DNA from: Planctomycetota bacterium
GTDB taxonomy: Bacteria > Planctomycetota > PLA2 > JAEUHO01
Direction of reading: 5' to 3'
Assembly: GCA_028281445.1 (NCBI GenBank)
Contig: JANQJW010000081.1
Span: 1-52,524 of the forward strand
Length of the DNA stretch: 52,524 nt
Shown here: positions 8,289 to 16,595 of the stretch, in pieces
Numbering within the stretch: position 1 is the first letter of the stretch
Layout of the letters: each line of letters opens with the position of its first letter
Program-made: the position numbers and the translations under genes
The notes under the pieces: generated by a model
Databases searched by the model: none
Seen by the model: the letters and a program-made list of their open reading frames with translations, nothing else
What the model was told of the DNA's origin: nothing

Positions 8289-9917
8289 GTGCTGCAACTG
8301 CTGACAATCCTCGGCGTCGACCTCGAACCGAAGATGATCTTGATCATCATCGGCGCCCTGATCGGCCTCAGCTTCGTCCTGCTGCTGATCAAGCGCTACA
8401 AGCGCTGCCCGTCCAACAAGATTCTCGTCGTCTACGGAAAGGTCGGCGGCGGGGGGGCGTCGCGGTGCGTGCACGGCGGTGGTGCCTTCATCTGGCCTTT
8501 GATCCAAGACTACGACTACCTCGACCTCGAACCCATCCAGATCGAGATCCCTCTGCGCGGTGCGCTGTCCATCGAGAACATCCGCGTCAACGTGCCGTCG
8601 ATCTTCACCGTCGCAATCGGCACCGAACCGGCGGTCATGCAGAACGCCGCGATCCGCCTCCTGGGCCTGCGCGAACAAGACGTCCAGTCGCAGGCGCGCG
8701 ACATCATCTTCGGCCAGCTCCGCCAGGTGATCGCATCCATGCAGATCGAGGAGATCAACCGCGACCGCGACTCGTTCCTGGAACGGATCCAGGCCTCGCT
8801 CGAGCCGGAGCTCAAGAAGATCGGTCTCGTGCTCATCAACGTGAACATCACGGACATCACGGATGAGTCGGGCTACATCGAAGCCATCGGCCGCAAGGCG
8901 GCTGCGACGGCGATCCAGCAGGCCGAGATCGACGTGGCGGAGCAGGAGAAGAAGGGGGCGGTCGGCGTCGCCCAAGCGGACCGGACGAAGGAGGTCGAGG
9001 TCGCCGTCGCCCACAAGGAGCGCGACATCGGCACGAAGGCCGCCGACAAGGACCGGCTGGTCCAGGTCGCGGACCTCGATCGCGATACGAAGGTCGGTGA
9101 GCAGAAGGCGGCGTTCGAGCGCGATGCGCAGATCGCCGACGCGGACCGGGAGAAGCGCATCAAGGTGGCCGACGCCGACTCGCTCGCCGTCAAGGGTGAG
9201 AACGAGGCCAAGGCGGTCATCGCCAAGGCCGAAGCAACCCTGCAGGTCGAGCGCGCCGAGGCGTATCAGCTCGGTGAGACCCGCAAGCGCGTCGCCGAGG
9301 CCGAGGTGCTCAAGGCCCAGTACGACGCCCAGGCCGTTGCAGCCAAGGCGGAGGCCGCCAAGGTCGAGCAGGAGAAGATGGCCGACCTCGTGGCGCCCGC
9401 CGTTGCGCAGAAGGCACGCGTCATGGTCGACGCGGAAGCGGAAGCCGAGAAGGTGCGCATCGAGGCCGAGGGTGAAGCGAAGGCGATCTTCGCCAAGCTC
9501 GAAGCCGAGGCGCGCGGTCAGTACGAGATCCTGGCCAAGAAGGGTCAGGGCTTCGGCGAGATCGTTCGGGCTTGCGAGACGCCGCAGGCCGCCTTCCAAA
9601 TGTTGATGCTGGAGCAGCTCGAGCGTCTCTCGGAGAACGCCGCCAAGGCGATCGCCAACATCAAGTTCGACAAGATCGTGGTGTGGGACGGGGCGAACGG
9701 AAAGGACGGCTCCAGCTCGACGGCAAACTTCCTGTCGAGCATGGCCGGGTCGCTGCCCCCGATGCTCCACATGATGCGCGACATCGGTGGTGTCGAGATG
9801 CCCGAGTTCTTCGGCAAGCTGGTCGACGAAGCCGTTGCCAAGAAGATGGCGGACGACGCCAAGGAAGGCACGGCGAAGCCGGCGAAGGGCGGCCGGAAGG
9901 GTGACGCGGCGACGTAG
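8289..9917 (+). CDS. Flotillin family protein (SPFH domain)
   Basis: GTG start at 8289 with AGGAGGA just upstream. The 542-residue product has an N-terminal membrane segment (MILIIIGALIGLSFVLLLI, about 15-34) and an SPFH/band-7 domain (about 45-220, including IEIPLRGALSIENIRVNVPS). A long Ala/Glu/Lys-rich coiled coil follows (about 225-460, with repeats such as AEAEAEKVRIEAEGEAKA). The C-terminus ends in a Lys-rich tail. Flotillins oligomerise and mark ordered membrane regions. The pairing with an NfeD-like gene 42 bases upstream is the usual arrangement and suggests one transcript. The long charged coil makes simple composition searches misleading, but the SPFH domain is clear. Confidence 0.9.
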   Translation: MLQLLTILGVDLEPKMILIIIGALIGLSFVLLLIKRYKRCPSNKILVVYGKVGGGGASRCVHGGGAFIWPLIQDYDYLDLEPIQIEIPLRGALSIENIRVNVPSIFTVAIGTEPAVMQNAAIRLLGLREQDVQSQARDIIFGQLRQVIASMQIEEINRDRDSFLERIQASLEPELKKIGLVLINVNITDITDESGYIEAIGRKAAATAIQQAEIDVAEQEKKGAVGVAQADRTKEVEVAVAHKERDIGTKAADKDRLVQVADLDRDTKVGEQKAAFERDAQIADADREKRIKVADADSLAVKGENEAKAVIAKAEATLQVERAEAYQLGETRKRVAEAEVLKAQYDAQAVAAKAEAAKVEQEKMADLVAPAVAQKARVMVDAEAEAEKVRIEAEGEAKAIFAKLEAEARGQYEILAKKGQGFGEIVRACETPQAAFQMLMLEQLERLSENAAKAIANIKFDKIVVWDGANGKDGSSSTANFLSSMAGSLPPMLHMMRDIGGVEMPEFFGKLVDEAVAKKMADDAKEGTAKPAKGGRKGDAAT

Positions 9918-9926
9918 GCTGCGCCC

Positions 9927-10907
9927 ATGGCGCTGACGGCCTGGATCCCGACGAAGGAAGACGACGCGTTCCTGCAGCACCTGCGGGAAGCGCTCGACGA
10001 CGGCGTGACGCTCCGGACCGACGAGTCGCTCGACGCGGGGGCCGATGCCGAGGTGCTGGTGCGCGGCGTCCCGACGCGGGAACAGGTCGATGCATGCCCG
10101 CGCCTGAACCGCCTTCTGATTCCCTACGCGGGGCTGCCCGAGTCGACCCGGACGCTGATGAGCGGCTATCCGAAGGTCGCGGTGCACAACCTGCACCACA
10201 ATGCGGCGCCGACGGCGGAGTTGGCCGTCACGCTGCTCCTGGCCGCGGCGAAGGACGTTGTGCGCCTGGATACGGCGCTACGCGGCGGCGATTGGTCGGC
10301 GCGCTACGCGGAGCCCCGCGCGGTCACATTGGCGGGCCGCACCGCCGTGATCCTCGGCTACGGCGCGATCGGGCGCCGTGTGGCGCACGCCCTCAAAGCG
10401 CTGGGCATGCGGGTCAAGGCGGTGCGCCGCCGGACGCTGGAGCCGGAGTTCGATCAAGGCATCGAGCTCTACGGGCCGGGCATGCTAGAGGATCTGCTGC
10501 CGCTGGCGCAGGCGCTCGTGCTCTCTCTTCCCCTGACCCCGGCCACCACCGGCCTGCTGGGCAAGGCCGAGATCGACCGTCTTCCGGCGGGCGCCGTGCT
10601 CGTCAACGTCGGCCGCGGAGCGCTCGTGAACGAACAGGCGCTCTACACAGCGCTCCGGGACCGCCACCTTGCCGGTGCCGGTCTCGACGTCTGGTACCGC
10701 TACCCGAAGACCGAAGAGGACCGAACACGCACACAACCTGCCGAGGCTCCGTTCCACGAGCTCGACAACGTCGTGATGAGCCCGCATCGCGGCGGCCAGA
10801 CGGTGGAGACCGAGGCGCTGCGCGGACGCGGTGTGGCGGCGCTGCTCAACGCCGCCGCGGCCGGTGACACGGTCGAGAACCGCGTCGATCTCGGGGCGGG
10901 TTACTGA
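9927..10907 (+). CDS. D-isomer specific 2-hydroxyacid dehydrogenase
   Basis: The 326-residue protein has the standard two-domain layout. The NAD-binding motif is VILGYGAIGRRVAHALKALG. Signature strings include LVLSLPLTPATTGLLGKAEI and VLVNVGRGALVNEQAL, which holds the catalytic Arg region, and the catalytic His is in SPHRGGQT near residue 292. The usual E/D catalytic position lies around LDVWYRYPKTEED. The segment GLDVWYRYP differs from the common GLDVFEQEP. It should reduce or oxidise a 2-keto/2-hydroxy acid in the cytoplasm; the substrate is unknown. It begins 9 bases after flotillin, but a functional link is not obvious. Confidence 0.85.
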   Translation: MALTAWIPTKEDDAFLQHLREALDDGVTLRTDESLDAGADAEVLVRGVPTREQVDACPRLNRLLIPYAGLPESTRTLMSGYPKVAVHNLHHNAAPTAELAVTLLLAAAKDVVRLDTALRGGDWSARYAEPRAVTLAGRTAVILGYGAIGRRVAHALKALGMRVKAVRRRTLEPEFDQGIELYGPGMLEDLLPLAQALVLSLPLTPATTGLLGKAEIDRLPAGAVLVNVGRGALVNEQALYTALRDRHLAGAGLDVWYRYPKTEEDRTRTQPAEAPFHELDNVVMSPHRGGQTVETEALRGRGVAALLNAAAAGDTVENRVDLGAGY

Positions 10908-10911
10908 GCCC

Positions 10912-11667
10912 ATGCTGCCCGATGACCTCCGAGAGGCGCTGCGCGGTGTCCGCACCATGGGCGCGATCACGGGCGCCGGTGTGTCTGCCGAGTCGGGGAT
11001 TCAGACCTACCGCGGCAAGGGCGGTCTCTACGACGACCCCGCCGAGGGGGACCGGACCGTCGATGCGCTCAGCGGTCCGACGCTGCGGCGTGACCCGGAT
11101 CGCACCTGGCACGTTGTCGCGGAGCTGGCGCGCCGCTCTGTCGCCGCCCGGCCGAACCCGGGCCATGAGGCGCTGGCGCGTATCGAGGACGCGCTGCCTC
11201 GCTTCGTGCTCCTTACCCAGAACGTGGACGGGTTGCATCGTGCGGCCGGCAGTCGGAATGTCATCGACATCCATGGAGACGTGCTGGACACGCGCTGCAT
11301 GACCTGCGACGCGACCGGCAGGCTCACCCCCGCAGCGCTTCGAGAGCTCGACGCGGCGCCGGCATGCGAGAGCTGTGGCGGCACGCTGCGGCCGGACGCC
11401 GTGCTGTTCGGGGAGATGCTCCCGCCAGCAAAGGTCGCGCGCATGCAGGCGGCGTTCTACGACGATCCGCCCGACCTCGTCGTGATCGCAGGCACAACCG
11501 CCGTGTTTCCCTACATCGCCGAGCCTGTCGTCTGGGCCGCGCAGAACGGTCGGTTGACCATCGAGGTCAACCCCGAGCCGACGTTCGTGAGCGAGGCCGT
11601 CGGCTGGTCGCTGCGTGGGACGGCCGGCGGGCTCTTGCCCGAGATCGCCGACGTCCTCACTTCTTGA
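10912..11667 (+). CDS. Sir2 family NAD-dependent deacylase (sirtuin 2 of 2)
   Basis: The ATG at 10912, 4 bases after the dehydrogenase stop, gives 251 residues. Motifs: GAGVSAESG (21-29), TYRGKGG, QNVD (103-106), the catalytic His in IHG (121-122), and a complete zinc site C129-x2-C132 and C152-x2-C155. There is no Tyr/Arg pair of the desuccinylase type (the region reads TWHVVAELARRS), so a deacetylase-like activity is more likely than for the first sirtuin. The C-terminal 11 bases overlap the converging hydrolase gene. It is likely co-transcribed with the dehydrogenase. Confidence 0.86.
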   Translation: MLPDDLREALRGVRTMGAITGAGVSAESGIQTYRGKGGLYDDPAEGDRTVDALSGPTLRRDPDRTWHVVAELARRSVAARPNPGHEALARIEDALPRFVLLTQNVDGLHRAAGSRNVIDIHGDVLDTRCMTCDATGRLTPAALRELDAAPACESCGGTLRPDAVLFGEMLPPAKVARMQAAFYDDPPDLVVIAGTTAVFPYIAEPVVWAAQNGRLTIEVNPEPTFVSEAVGWSLRGTAGGLLPEIADVLTS

Positions 11668-14107
11668 GGAAGCCGCCCTTCTGGACGTTCCACGCCGCGT
11701 CGAACCACCCGGCCGCCAGCACGCCGACGTCGCCCTTCCGAAGCACCTTCGCGTCGAACACCACGTAGTCGGGGTAGCCCGCGCCGGAGACGAACGGAAT
11801 CGTCGCGAGGCCGAGGCGTGTTCCCGCCACGCCCGTGTCGGCAAAGACGCCGACGAGCCCGTCGGGGTCATCGGCCTGCGGGTAGATATACATCGCGCAG
11901 AGGTCTTCGCCGATCCACGAGCGCCCGGCCAAACGCAGCGTGCCCCGGGCTGCATGCGGTGCGGCCTTGTTCTTGCGGATGATGCCGAACGCAGCATTGG
12001 TGTCGACGTTGCCGTAGAGGATGACGTTGCGGCCGCGCCAGCGATCGGGGTTGCCGAGGTAGGCCTCGTCGGTGAGCACGCGGGCCTGGCCGGCCGCCCG
12101 GTAGATCCAGGCGTTGGCGTCGTGCCGCGCGCGCTCGAGGAGCTCCCGCGTCTCTGCCTCGTTGCCCTTCGTGCCGTACACCATGACGAAGCCCCGGTCG
12201 AATGCACGCTTGAACGGCCCCGACTGCGTCGGCGTCTTGTAGCCGGCCGGCGGCGCTTCGAAAGGCACCCACGACGCGAGGCCGGCGTCCATCACGAGGT
12301 GAACCCGCTCGCCGGCCGGGACGGTGATCTGCTTTCCATCGACCGCCAAGAGCGTGTATCCAAGCGGATGCTGGACGCTCAAGACCTTGACGTTGCGGGT
12401 CTTGATCTCGACGGCCCGCGCCTCCTTGAGCGTCCTGGCCTCTACGCGTGAGGGTTGGCCATAGGTCTTCGGCCGCTGGACCTCGATCCAGTGGTGCCGA
12501 GCGTCCACGCCGGGATCCACTGTGGTGAAGTCGAGGTCGAGCGGCGCGTCCGCGATCTCGTGCTTGCGGAACATCTCGAAGATGCCGGGCCAATCCACGC
12601 AGTCCGCGCCCTTGGCGGCCGGCCCGTTCCACCAGTGGCCCTTGTCCTTCGCGTAGTGCACCTGGAGATTCGCACCGCCTACGGTCAGCAGCTTCTCCAT
12701 TTCACGCGCCTGATCGACAGGCACGTTGTCGTCCTTCGTGCCGTGCACGATGTAGGTCGGCAGCTGCACAAGGTTGTCAATCAACCGGCGCGTGCGCGAC
12801 GCCGCATCCGCGGCGTGCCAAAGCGGGCTCAACGTGGTTTTGGGCCGCTTGCCGTAGGTGTCGAAGCTGATCCACCCCGCGCTGGGGGCGATCGAGGCGA
12901 AGCCGTCGGGGTCGTTGGCCGCGAGATGCCAGGTTCCGTGGCCGCCCATGGAGTGGCCGGTGAGGTGGACGCGCCGGCGGTCCACGCCGGACCGTTCCAG
13001 GGCATCGGCCAGGACTTCGTAGGCGTCCTGCCGGCCCCAGTCCTGCCAATCGAAGCCGTACCGCCCGCGGTTGGTGGGGCACACGATCCAGAAGTCGGGT
13101 TTGGAGGAGTACGCGTCGGCCTGCGCCCGCGGCGGGACGCTTGCACCGTGCAGGCTGAGGATCAGCCCGGTCTTCGGCACGGGCTCCTTGCCGGATACGG
13201 GACGCCGTACGCCGTAGACCTGGACCGAGTCGTCGATGCGCGAGACGAAGGTGTGGAGGATCGACTCGTGCGGTCGGCGAACGGCGAGGCGCAGCATGCG
13301 CGAGGTCGGCGCGCCTTCGAGCCGGAACACGAAGTCCACATGCTTGGCATCGGCCGGCACGGTGGTGCCGGGCGGCCCGCGAATCGGAAGCGCGACCTGG
13401 ACCGCGCCGAGCGGCGGAATGGTCTCGTCGAGCTCGAGCACGGCGGACGCGATCAGGTCCGACTTGTGGACCCCCAGGCGGAGGCCCTTGGCAGGCGTGG
13501 TCTGCGCGTTCACGATCCACACGCCGCCGATGGCGTCAATCGGTTCTCCCGCCACGAGGTCGGGCAGATGGAGCGGACGCGGGGCGAAGAAGAGAGGACC
13601 GGGCACGGGCTCGAGGGTGAGCCGGAATCGCCCGCGTACACCGCGTACGAAGATGTCGTTTGCACCCTTCTCGAGGACGACCGGCGTGGCTTGGAATCCC
13701 GTTCCGTAGATGGCGCCGACGGAGGGCGTCCCGTTCACGTACAGGCGCGATCCGTTGAGCAGGCGCGCGAGCACGATCCTCTTCTTCTCGGTGACCACGC
13801 GCGTGTACGCCCACGCCACGCCGCCGCCGATCGTCCCCTTGTCGTCGGCGGTGACTCGCTTCCAGGCGAGGGGCTTGCCACGCTCGCCCTCGATGGTGTC
13901 TCCTTCGTGCGGCACGCCGGAGCGCCGGTCGAGAAGGTAGCGTTCGAAGACGGCGTCGGGGTTGAAGGGACGGCGTGCGCGCCCATCGACGGGCCCAATG
14001 ACCAACCAGCTCGTGGGATTGACGAAGAACGGCTTGCTCGGCTCTTTGCCAACAGCCGTTGGCGTGGCTACGAAGACGAGCAGGAGCAGGGGCAGCCGGC
14101 GGTGCAT
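11657..14107 (-). CDS. Large exported alpha/beta hydrolase (PHB-depolymerase/prolyl-oligopeptidase-like)
   Basis: The 816-residue product has a signal peptide (MHRRLPLLLLVFVATPTAVG). The first ~300 residues are beta-rich domains of unknown type. The hydrolase core follows: LILSLHGASVPP, the nucleophile elbow LTGHSMGGHGTW (Ser near 387), an acid segment YIVHGTKDDNVPV and a His in KDKGHWW. A further C-terminal ~270 residues (HHWIEVQRPKTYG onwards) resemble the extra domain found on similar secreted esterases. All triad elements look present, so an active exported esterase or peptidase is likely; the substrate is unknown. It converges on the sirtuin with an 11-base overlap. Confidence 0.8.
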   Translation of the reverse strand: MHRRLPLLLLVFVATPTAVGKEPSKPFFVNPTSWLVIGPVDGRARRPFNPDAVFERYLLDRRSGVPHEGDTIEGERGKPLAWKRVTADDKGTIGGGVAWAYTRVVTEKKRIVLARLLNGSRLYVNGTPSVGAIYGTGFQATPVVLEKGANDIFVRGVRGRFRLTLEPVPGPLFFAPRPLHLPDLVAGEPIDAIGGVWIVNAQTTPAKGLRLGVHKSDLIASAVLELDETIPPLGAVQVALPIRGPPGTTVPADAKHVDFVFRLEGAPTSRMLRLAVRRPHESILHTFVSRIDDSVQVYGVRRPVSGKEPVPKTGLILSLHGASVPPRAQADAYSSKPDFWIVCPTNRGRYGFDWQDWGRQDAYEVLADALERSGVDRRRVHLTGHSMGGHGTWHLAANDPDGFASIAPSAGWISFDTYGKRPKTTLSPLWHAADAASRTRRLIDNLVQLPTYIVHGTKDDNVPVDQAREMEKLLTVGGANLQVHYAKDKGHWWNGPAAKGADCVDWPGIFEMFRKHEIADAPLDLDFTTVDPGVDARHHWIEVQRPKTYGQPSRVEARTLKEARAVEIKTRNVKVLSVQHPLGYTLLAVDGKQITVPAGERVHLVMDAGLASWVPFEAPPAGYKTPTQSGPFKRAFDRGFVMVYGTKGNEAETRELLERARHDANAWIYRAAGQARVLTDEAYLGNPDRWRGRNVILYGNVDTNAAFGIIRKNKAAPHAARGTLRLAGRSWIGEDLCAMYIYPQADDPDGLVGVFADTGVAGTRLGLATIPFVSGAGYPDYVVFDAKVLRKGDVGVLAAGWFDAAWNVQKGGFLKK

Positions 14108-14133
14108 CGCCGGATTGTAGGCACAATGCCGCC

Positions 14134-14859
14134 ATGCACTTCGAAGAGCTGGAAGAGGCGCTGCAGAGCAGCATCGACGATCGGCAGGTCACCCGCGGCG
14201 AGCGCAAGGCGCTCCGTGCGTTGATCCAGGAGCGCGCGCCGACGCCGCGGGAGATCGCGCTGCTGCGCTCCCGCGCGTACGAGATCGCTCGCGAGACGCT
14301 GGATGCCCCGCGCGCAAAGGAGGTGCTCGACTGGCTCGAAGACGTAGTCGGGCTTCTCATCCACCATGCTGGCGGCACCCCGGACGCACCTGCCGAGTTC
14401 GAAGCGCACTTCAGTCCGGGCGAAGACTGCCTCGGAGCTGTCGTGGAGGAGCTCAGACGAGCGCGACGCACGGCCGACATCTGCGTGTTCACCATCACGG
14501 ACGACCGGATCTCCGAAGGGATCCTGTCCGCGGCGCGTCGCGGTGTCTCGGTACGTGTGATCACCGACGACGACAAGTCGGGGGACCGCGGCTCGGACGC
14601 CGCCCTGTTCGAGCGCGAGGGGATTCCGATCGCCACCGACCGATCGCCCAACCACATGCACCACAAGTTCGCCGTCTTCGACGGCGTGCGCCTCGTTACG
14701 GGCAGCTTCAACTGGACGCGCTCGGCCTCGCGCGGCAACAACGAGAACCTCCTGGTGACCACCGAGCCCCGGCTGACGGGCCCGTATCGCAAGGAGTTCG
14801 AGCGACTGTGGGCTGAGTACTCGCCGTCCTCACCGCGTCTCGGCGAGCCAACGGCGTAG
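14134..14859 (+). CDS. Phospholipase D-like protein with one HKD motif
   Basis: The ATG at 14134 gives 241 residues; the longer frame upstream overlaps the divergent hydrolase. Residues 1-85 are helical and charged, with no family recognised. The C-terminal part is a PLD-like domain: ADICVFTITDDRISEGIL, RGVSVRVITDDDKSGDRG, and a perfect HxKxxxxD motif in HHKFAVFD (about 175-182) followed by GSFNWTRSA. A single HKD copy means the active site must be made by a dimer, as in Nuc-type endonucleases and mitoPLD. No signal peptide. It could be a nuclease or a phosphodiesterase; the helical N-terminus may bind a partner. Confidence 0.78.
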   Translation: MHFEELEEALQSSIDDRQVTRGERKALRALIQERAPTPREIALLRSRAYEIARETLDAPRAKEVLDWLEDVVGLLIHHAGGTPDAPAEFEAHFSPGEDCLGAVVEELRRARRTADICVFTITDDRISEGILSAARRGVSVRVITDDDKSGDRGSDAALFEREGIPIATDRSPNHMHHKFAVFDGVRLVTGSFNWTRSASRGNNENLLVTTEPRLTGPYRKEFERLWAEYSPSSPRLGEPTA

Positions 14860-16278
14860 CCGGAGGTCGAGGCCCTCGAGGTCGACGCCCAGGACGCGCC
14901 CGAAGACCTCCGCGGGACGCTTCTTGTCCTTCCCGATTGCCTTGAGGATGGCTGTTGCCTTGCCGGGATGGCCCTCGAGGATGTAGGCCGCGAGCACGTA
15001 GGCGTAGAGCAGCTCCTCCATCGTCATCGCGTTCGTGCCCTTGCCGAAGAGGAGGTGTACGTTCGGGCCCTGGTTGGCCGCGAACATCGCCCGTGCTTCG
15101 TCGCGCCAGCTCGCCCCCTCGGCACGCAAGCGCTCCCAGAGCTGTCCTGTCTTCGGCTTCGCGCCGTCGTTGTATCCGGTAGGCCGAACGAAGAACGTGC
15201 CGCGTGAGCCCGTCAGGAGATAGCTGAGGTAGAGGCCGAATCCCTCGAACGCCCATCCGTGCTTGGCGGTCACGCCGTACGTGCGGCGCAAGAGCGTGGC
15301 GAGCGGCTGGCGCGTGCTCCATTCGAGGCGGCCGGTGACCCCGGCCTTGATCCAGGCGACGTTCGTCTTGGGAAACCAGCTCGAGGCGCGGCGACCGGAT
15401 ACCTTGCGATAGGCATCGGTCGCCTTTGGGTGGTTGGCGAGCAGGGTCTTTCGCTCGTCGTCGGTCATGAGGACGAAGATCGTGAGACCGTTGACCCGCG
15501 CCGGCGGCTCTCCGAACACCGTGTCCATCAAGCCGAAGACGGCCTCGGCCGTCCGGTGGCAGCGCTCCAGCTCGTCGCGCGGGTTCGTCCCCAGCATGCG
15601 CACGCGCGAGCCCTGCAGGATGCCGGTCCACCCGATACGGACCTTGTTCTCGTTCTCGGTGGGCCGCACGCGGCGCGGCTCCTTCACGGCATCGAGTGCA
15701 TGCTGGGCGGCCGTCGCGAGCCCACGGCGGCCTTCGCGCCCGCGCACGCTCTCCTCAAGCATCCAGGTGCCTTCCGCCGTCTGGACTTCCCGGTTGGCAG
15801 TCCGGGCGTCGTTGCGGTGGGGGGCGACGGCGAGGACATCTCGGATCGCCCGCGCCCGCGTGTCCGATGCGACGCTGCCTTCGTGGCGCGCGAGCAGCGC
15901 GAACGCGTCCTGGGCGAACGAGTCCCCCAGGGCGCGAGCGCGGTCGCGAAACGTCGTCCGGCCAGCCTTCCCGAAGTTGCGTGGCGGCTTGTAGCGGCCC
16001 TTGCGGGCCCAGCGTCCCTGCTTGTCCCGCTTGTACTTCAGCCACTTGCGCGCCGCCTCGTGGTCGGGATCGAAGCGCAGGATGCGCTCGCACACTTCGT
16101 CTCGACTGCGATACAGCTTGCTCTTCTGGGCGCGCTTGGCCAGGGCTTCGAGGTCCACGACGAGCTGCGCAGTGCGGGCTCGCCACGCGGCGTCGAACGG
16201 GCCTTCTTCGGCGCCGGCGAGGCGTCCGTGCCCGAACAGCAGCAGAACGGCAAGGATGGGAAGGACAGGTCGGCGCAT
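14830..16278 (-). CDS. Exported protein of unknown function (DUF1570-like, no metalloprotease motif)
   Basis: The ATG at 16278 is chosen because it starts a clean signal peptide (MRRPVLPILAVLLLFGHG, cleavage near LAGA). The 482-residue protein has a basic region with tetratrico-like helices at about 40-170 (LAKRAQKSKLYRSRDEV). A later domain (about 230-460) contains NGLTIFVLMTDDERKTLL, HGWAFEGFGLYLSYLLTG and LLFGKGTNAMTMEELLYAYVLA, and has the shape of the peptidase-MA/DUF1570 domains common in Planctomycetota. No HExxH is present; the place where it might stand reads WAFEG, so it may be inactive. The 3' end overlaps the converging PLD-like gene by 30 bases. Confidence 0.62.
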   Translation of the reverse strand: MRRPVLPILAVLLLFGHGRLAGAEEGPFDAAWRARTAQLVVDLEALAKRAQKSKLYRSRDEVCERILRFDPDHEAARKWLKYKRDKQGRWARKGRYKPPRNFGKAGRTTFRDRARALGDSFAQDAFALLARHEGSVASDTRARAIRDVLAVAPHRNDARTANREVQTAEGTWMLEESVRGREGRRGLATAAQHALDAVKEPRRVRPTENENKVRIGWTGILQGSRVRMLGTNPRDELERCHRTAEAVFGLMDTVFGEPPARVNGLTIFVLMTDDERKTLLANHPKATDAYRKVSGRRASSWFPKTNVAWIKAGVTGRLEWSTRQPLATLLRRTYGVTAKHGWAFEGFGLYLSYLLTGSRGTFFVRPTGYNDGAKPKTGQLWERLRAEGASWRDEARAMFAANQGPNVHLLFGKGTNAMTMEELLYAYVLAAYILEGHPGKATAILKAIGKDKKRPAEVFGRVLGVDLEGLDLRLRRWLAETR

Positions 16279-16309
16279 TCGACACCCGGTCTGGGACTGG
16301 AGCATACGG

Positions 16310-16480
16310 GGACGGAGGACCCGAAGCAGCGAAGCCGTGGTTGCGAGTGCAACAAACGGCATCGAGCGACGTTGTTGATGATCAGTACGCCAGTGGGCGA
16401 GCGATGCTTCCGAGGAGCGGAGCGAACCCCGGACGTTCTACCCGACCGGGTCTCCACATGCGGGGGGGGCCCGGTCTTTT
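16310..16480 (+). ncRNA. Possible plus-strand structured RNA
   Basis: In a 317-base gap between two minus-strand genes, the plus strand carries a bulged hairpin at 16334-16360 (GCCGT/ACGGC outer stem, GTTGC/GCAAC inner stem, GAGT loop). Smaller stems follow around 16361-16425, and a terminator-like hairpin with a T run ends the stretch. No plus-strand gene follows, so the terminator is unexplained unless a transcript runs through here. The 5' end is a guess. It does not match tRNA, tmRNA, RNase P or SRP RNA. Confidence 0.3.
16444..16480 (+). terminator. Intrinsic terminator-like hairpin
   Basis: GACCGGG at 16444-16450 pairs with CCCGGTC at 16470-16476, a perfect 7 bp GC-rich stem, and TTTT follows directly at 16477-16480. 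The loop is long (19 bases, with a run of eight G). On the minus strand no T run follows, so the orientation is plus. Confidence 0.45.
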
Positions 16481-16496
16481 CATGTCATCCCCCCAG

Positions 16497-16583
16497 ACCC
16501 AGTACTCAGAACCCGTTCTCGAACCCAGCACCCGACTGCCGGGTACTGGGTGCTGAGCACGAGATCGGGAACGAGTGCTGGGT
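16497..16583. repeat. Four ACCCAGYACYC boxes in inverted arrangement
   Basis: The 11-base box ACCCAG(T/C)AC(T/C)C occurs twice on the plus strand (16497-16507 and 16523-16533) and twice inverted (16541-16551 and 16573-16583). The inner two form a near-perfect 12 bp hairpin with a short loop. The cluster lies just downstream of the carbamoyltransferase stop. It may be a small dispersed repeat or a structured 3' end. Confidence 0.5.
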
Positions 16584-16595
16584 GAGGTGTTCCGC

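Noticed and set aside
8900..9560. Tandem repeat or frameshift in the flotillin gene
   Set aside because: The Ala/Glu/Lys periodicity is the normal flotillin coiled coil; the frame is intact.
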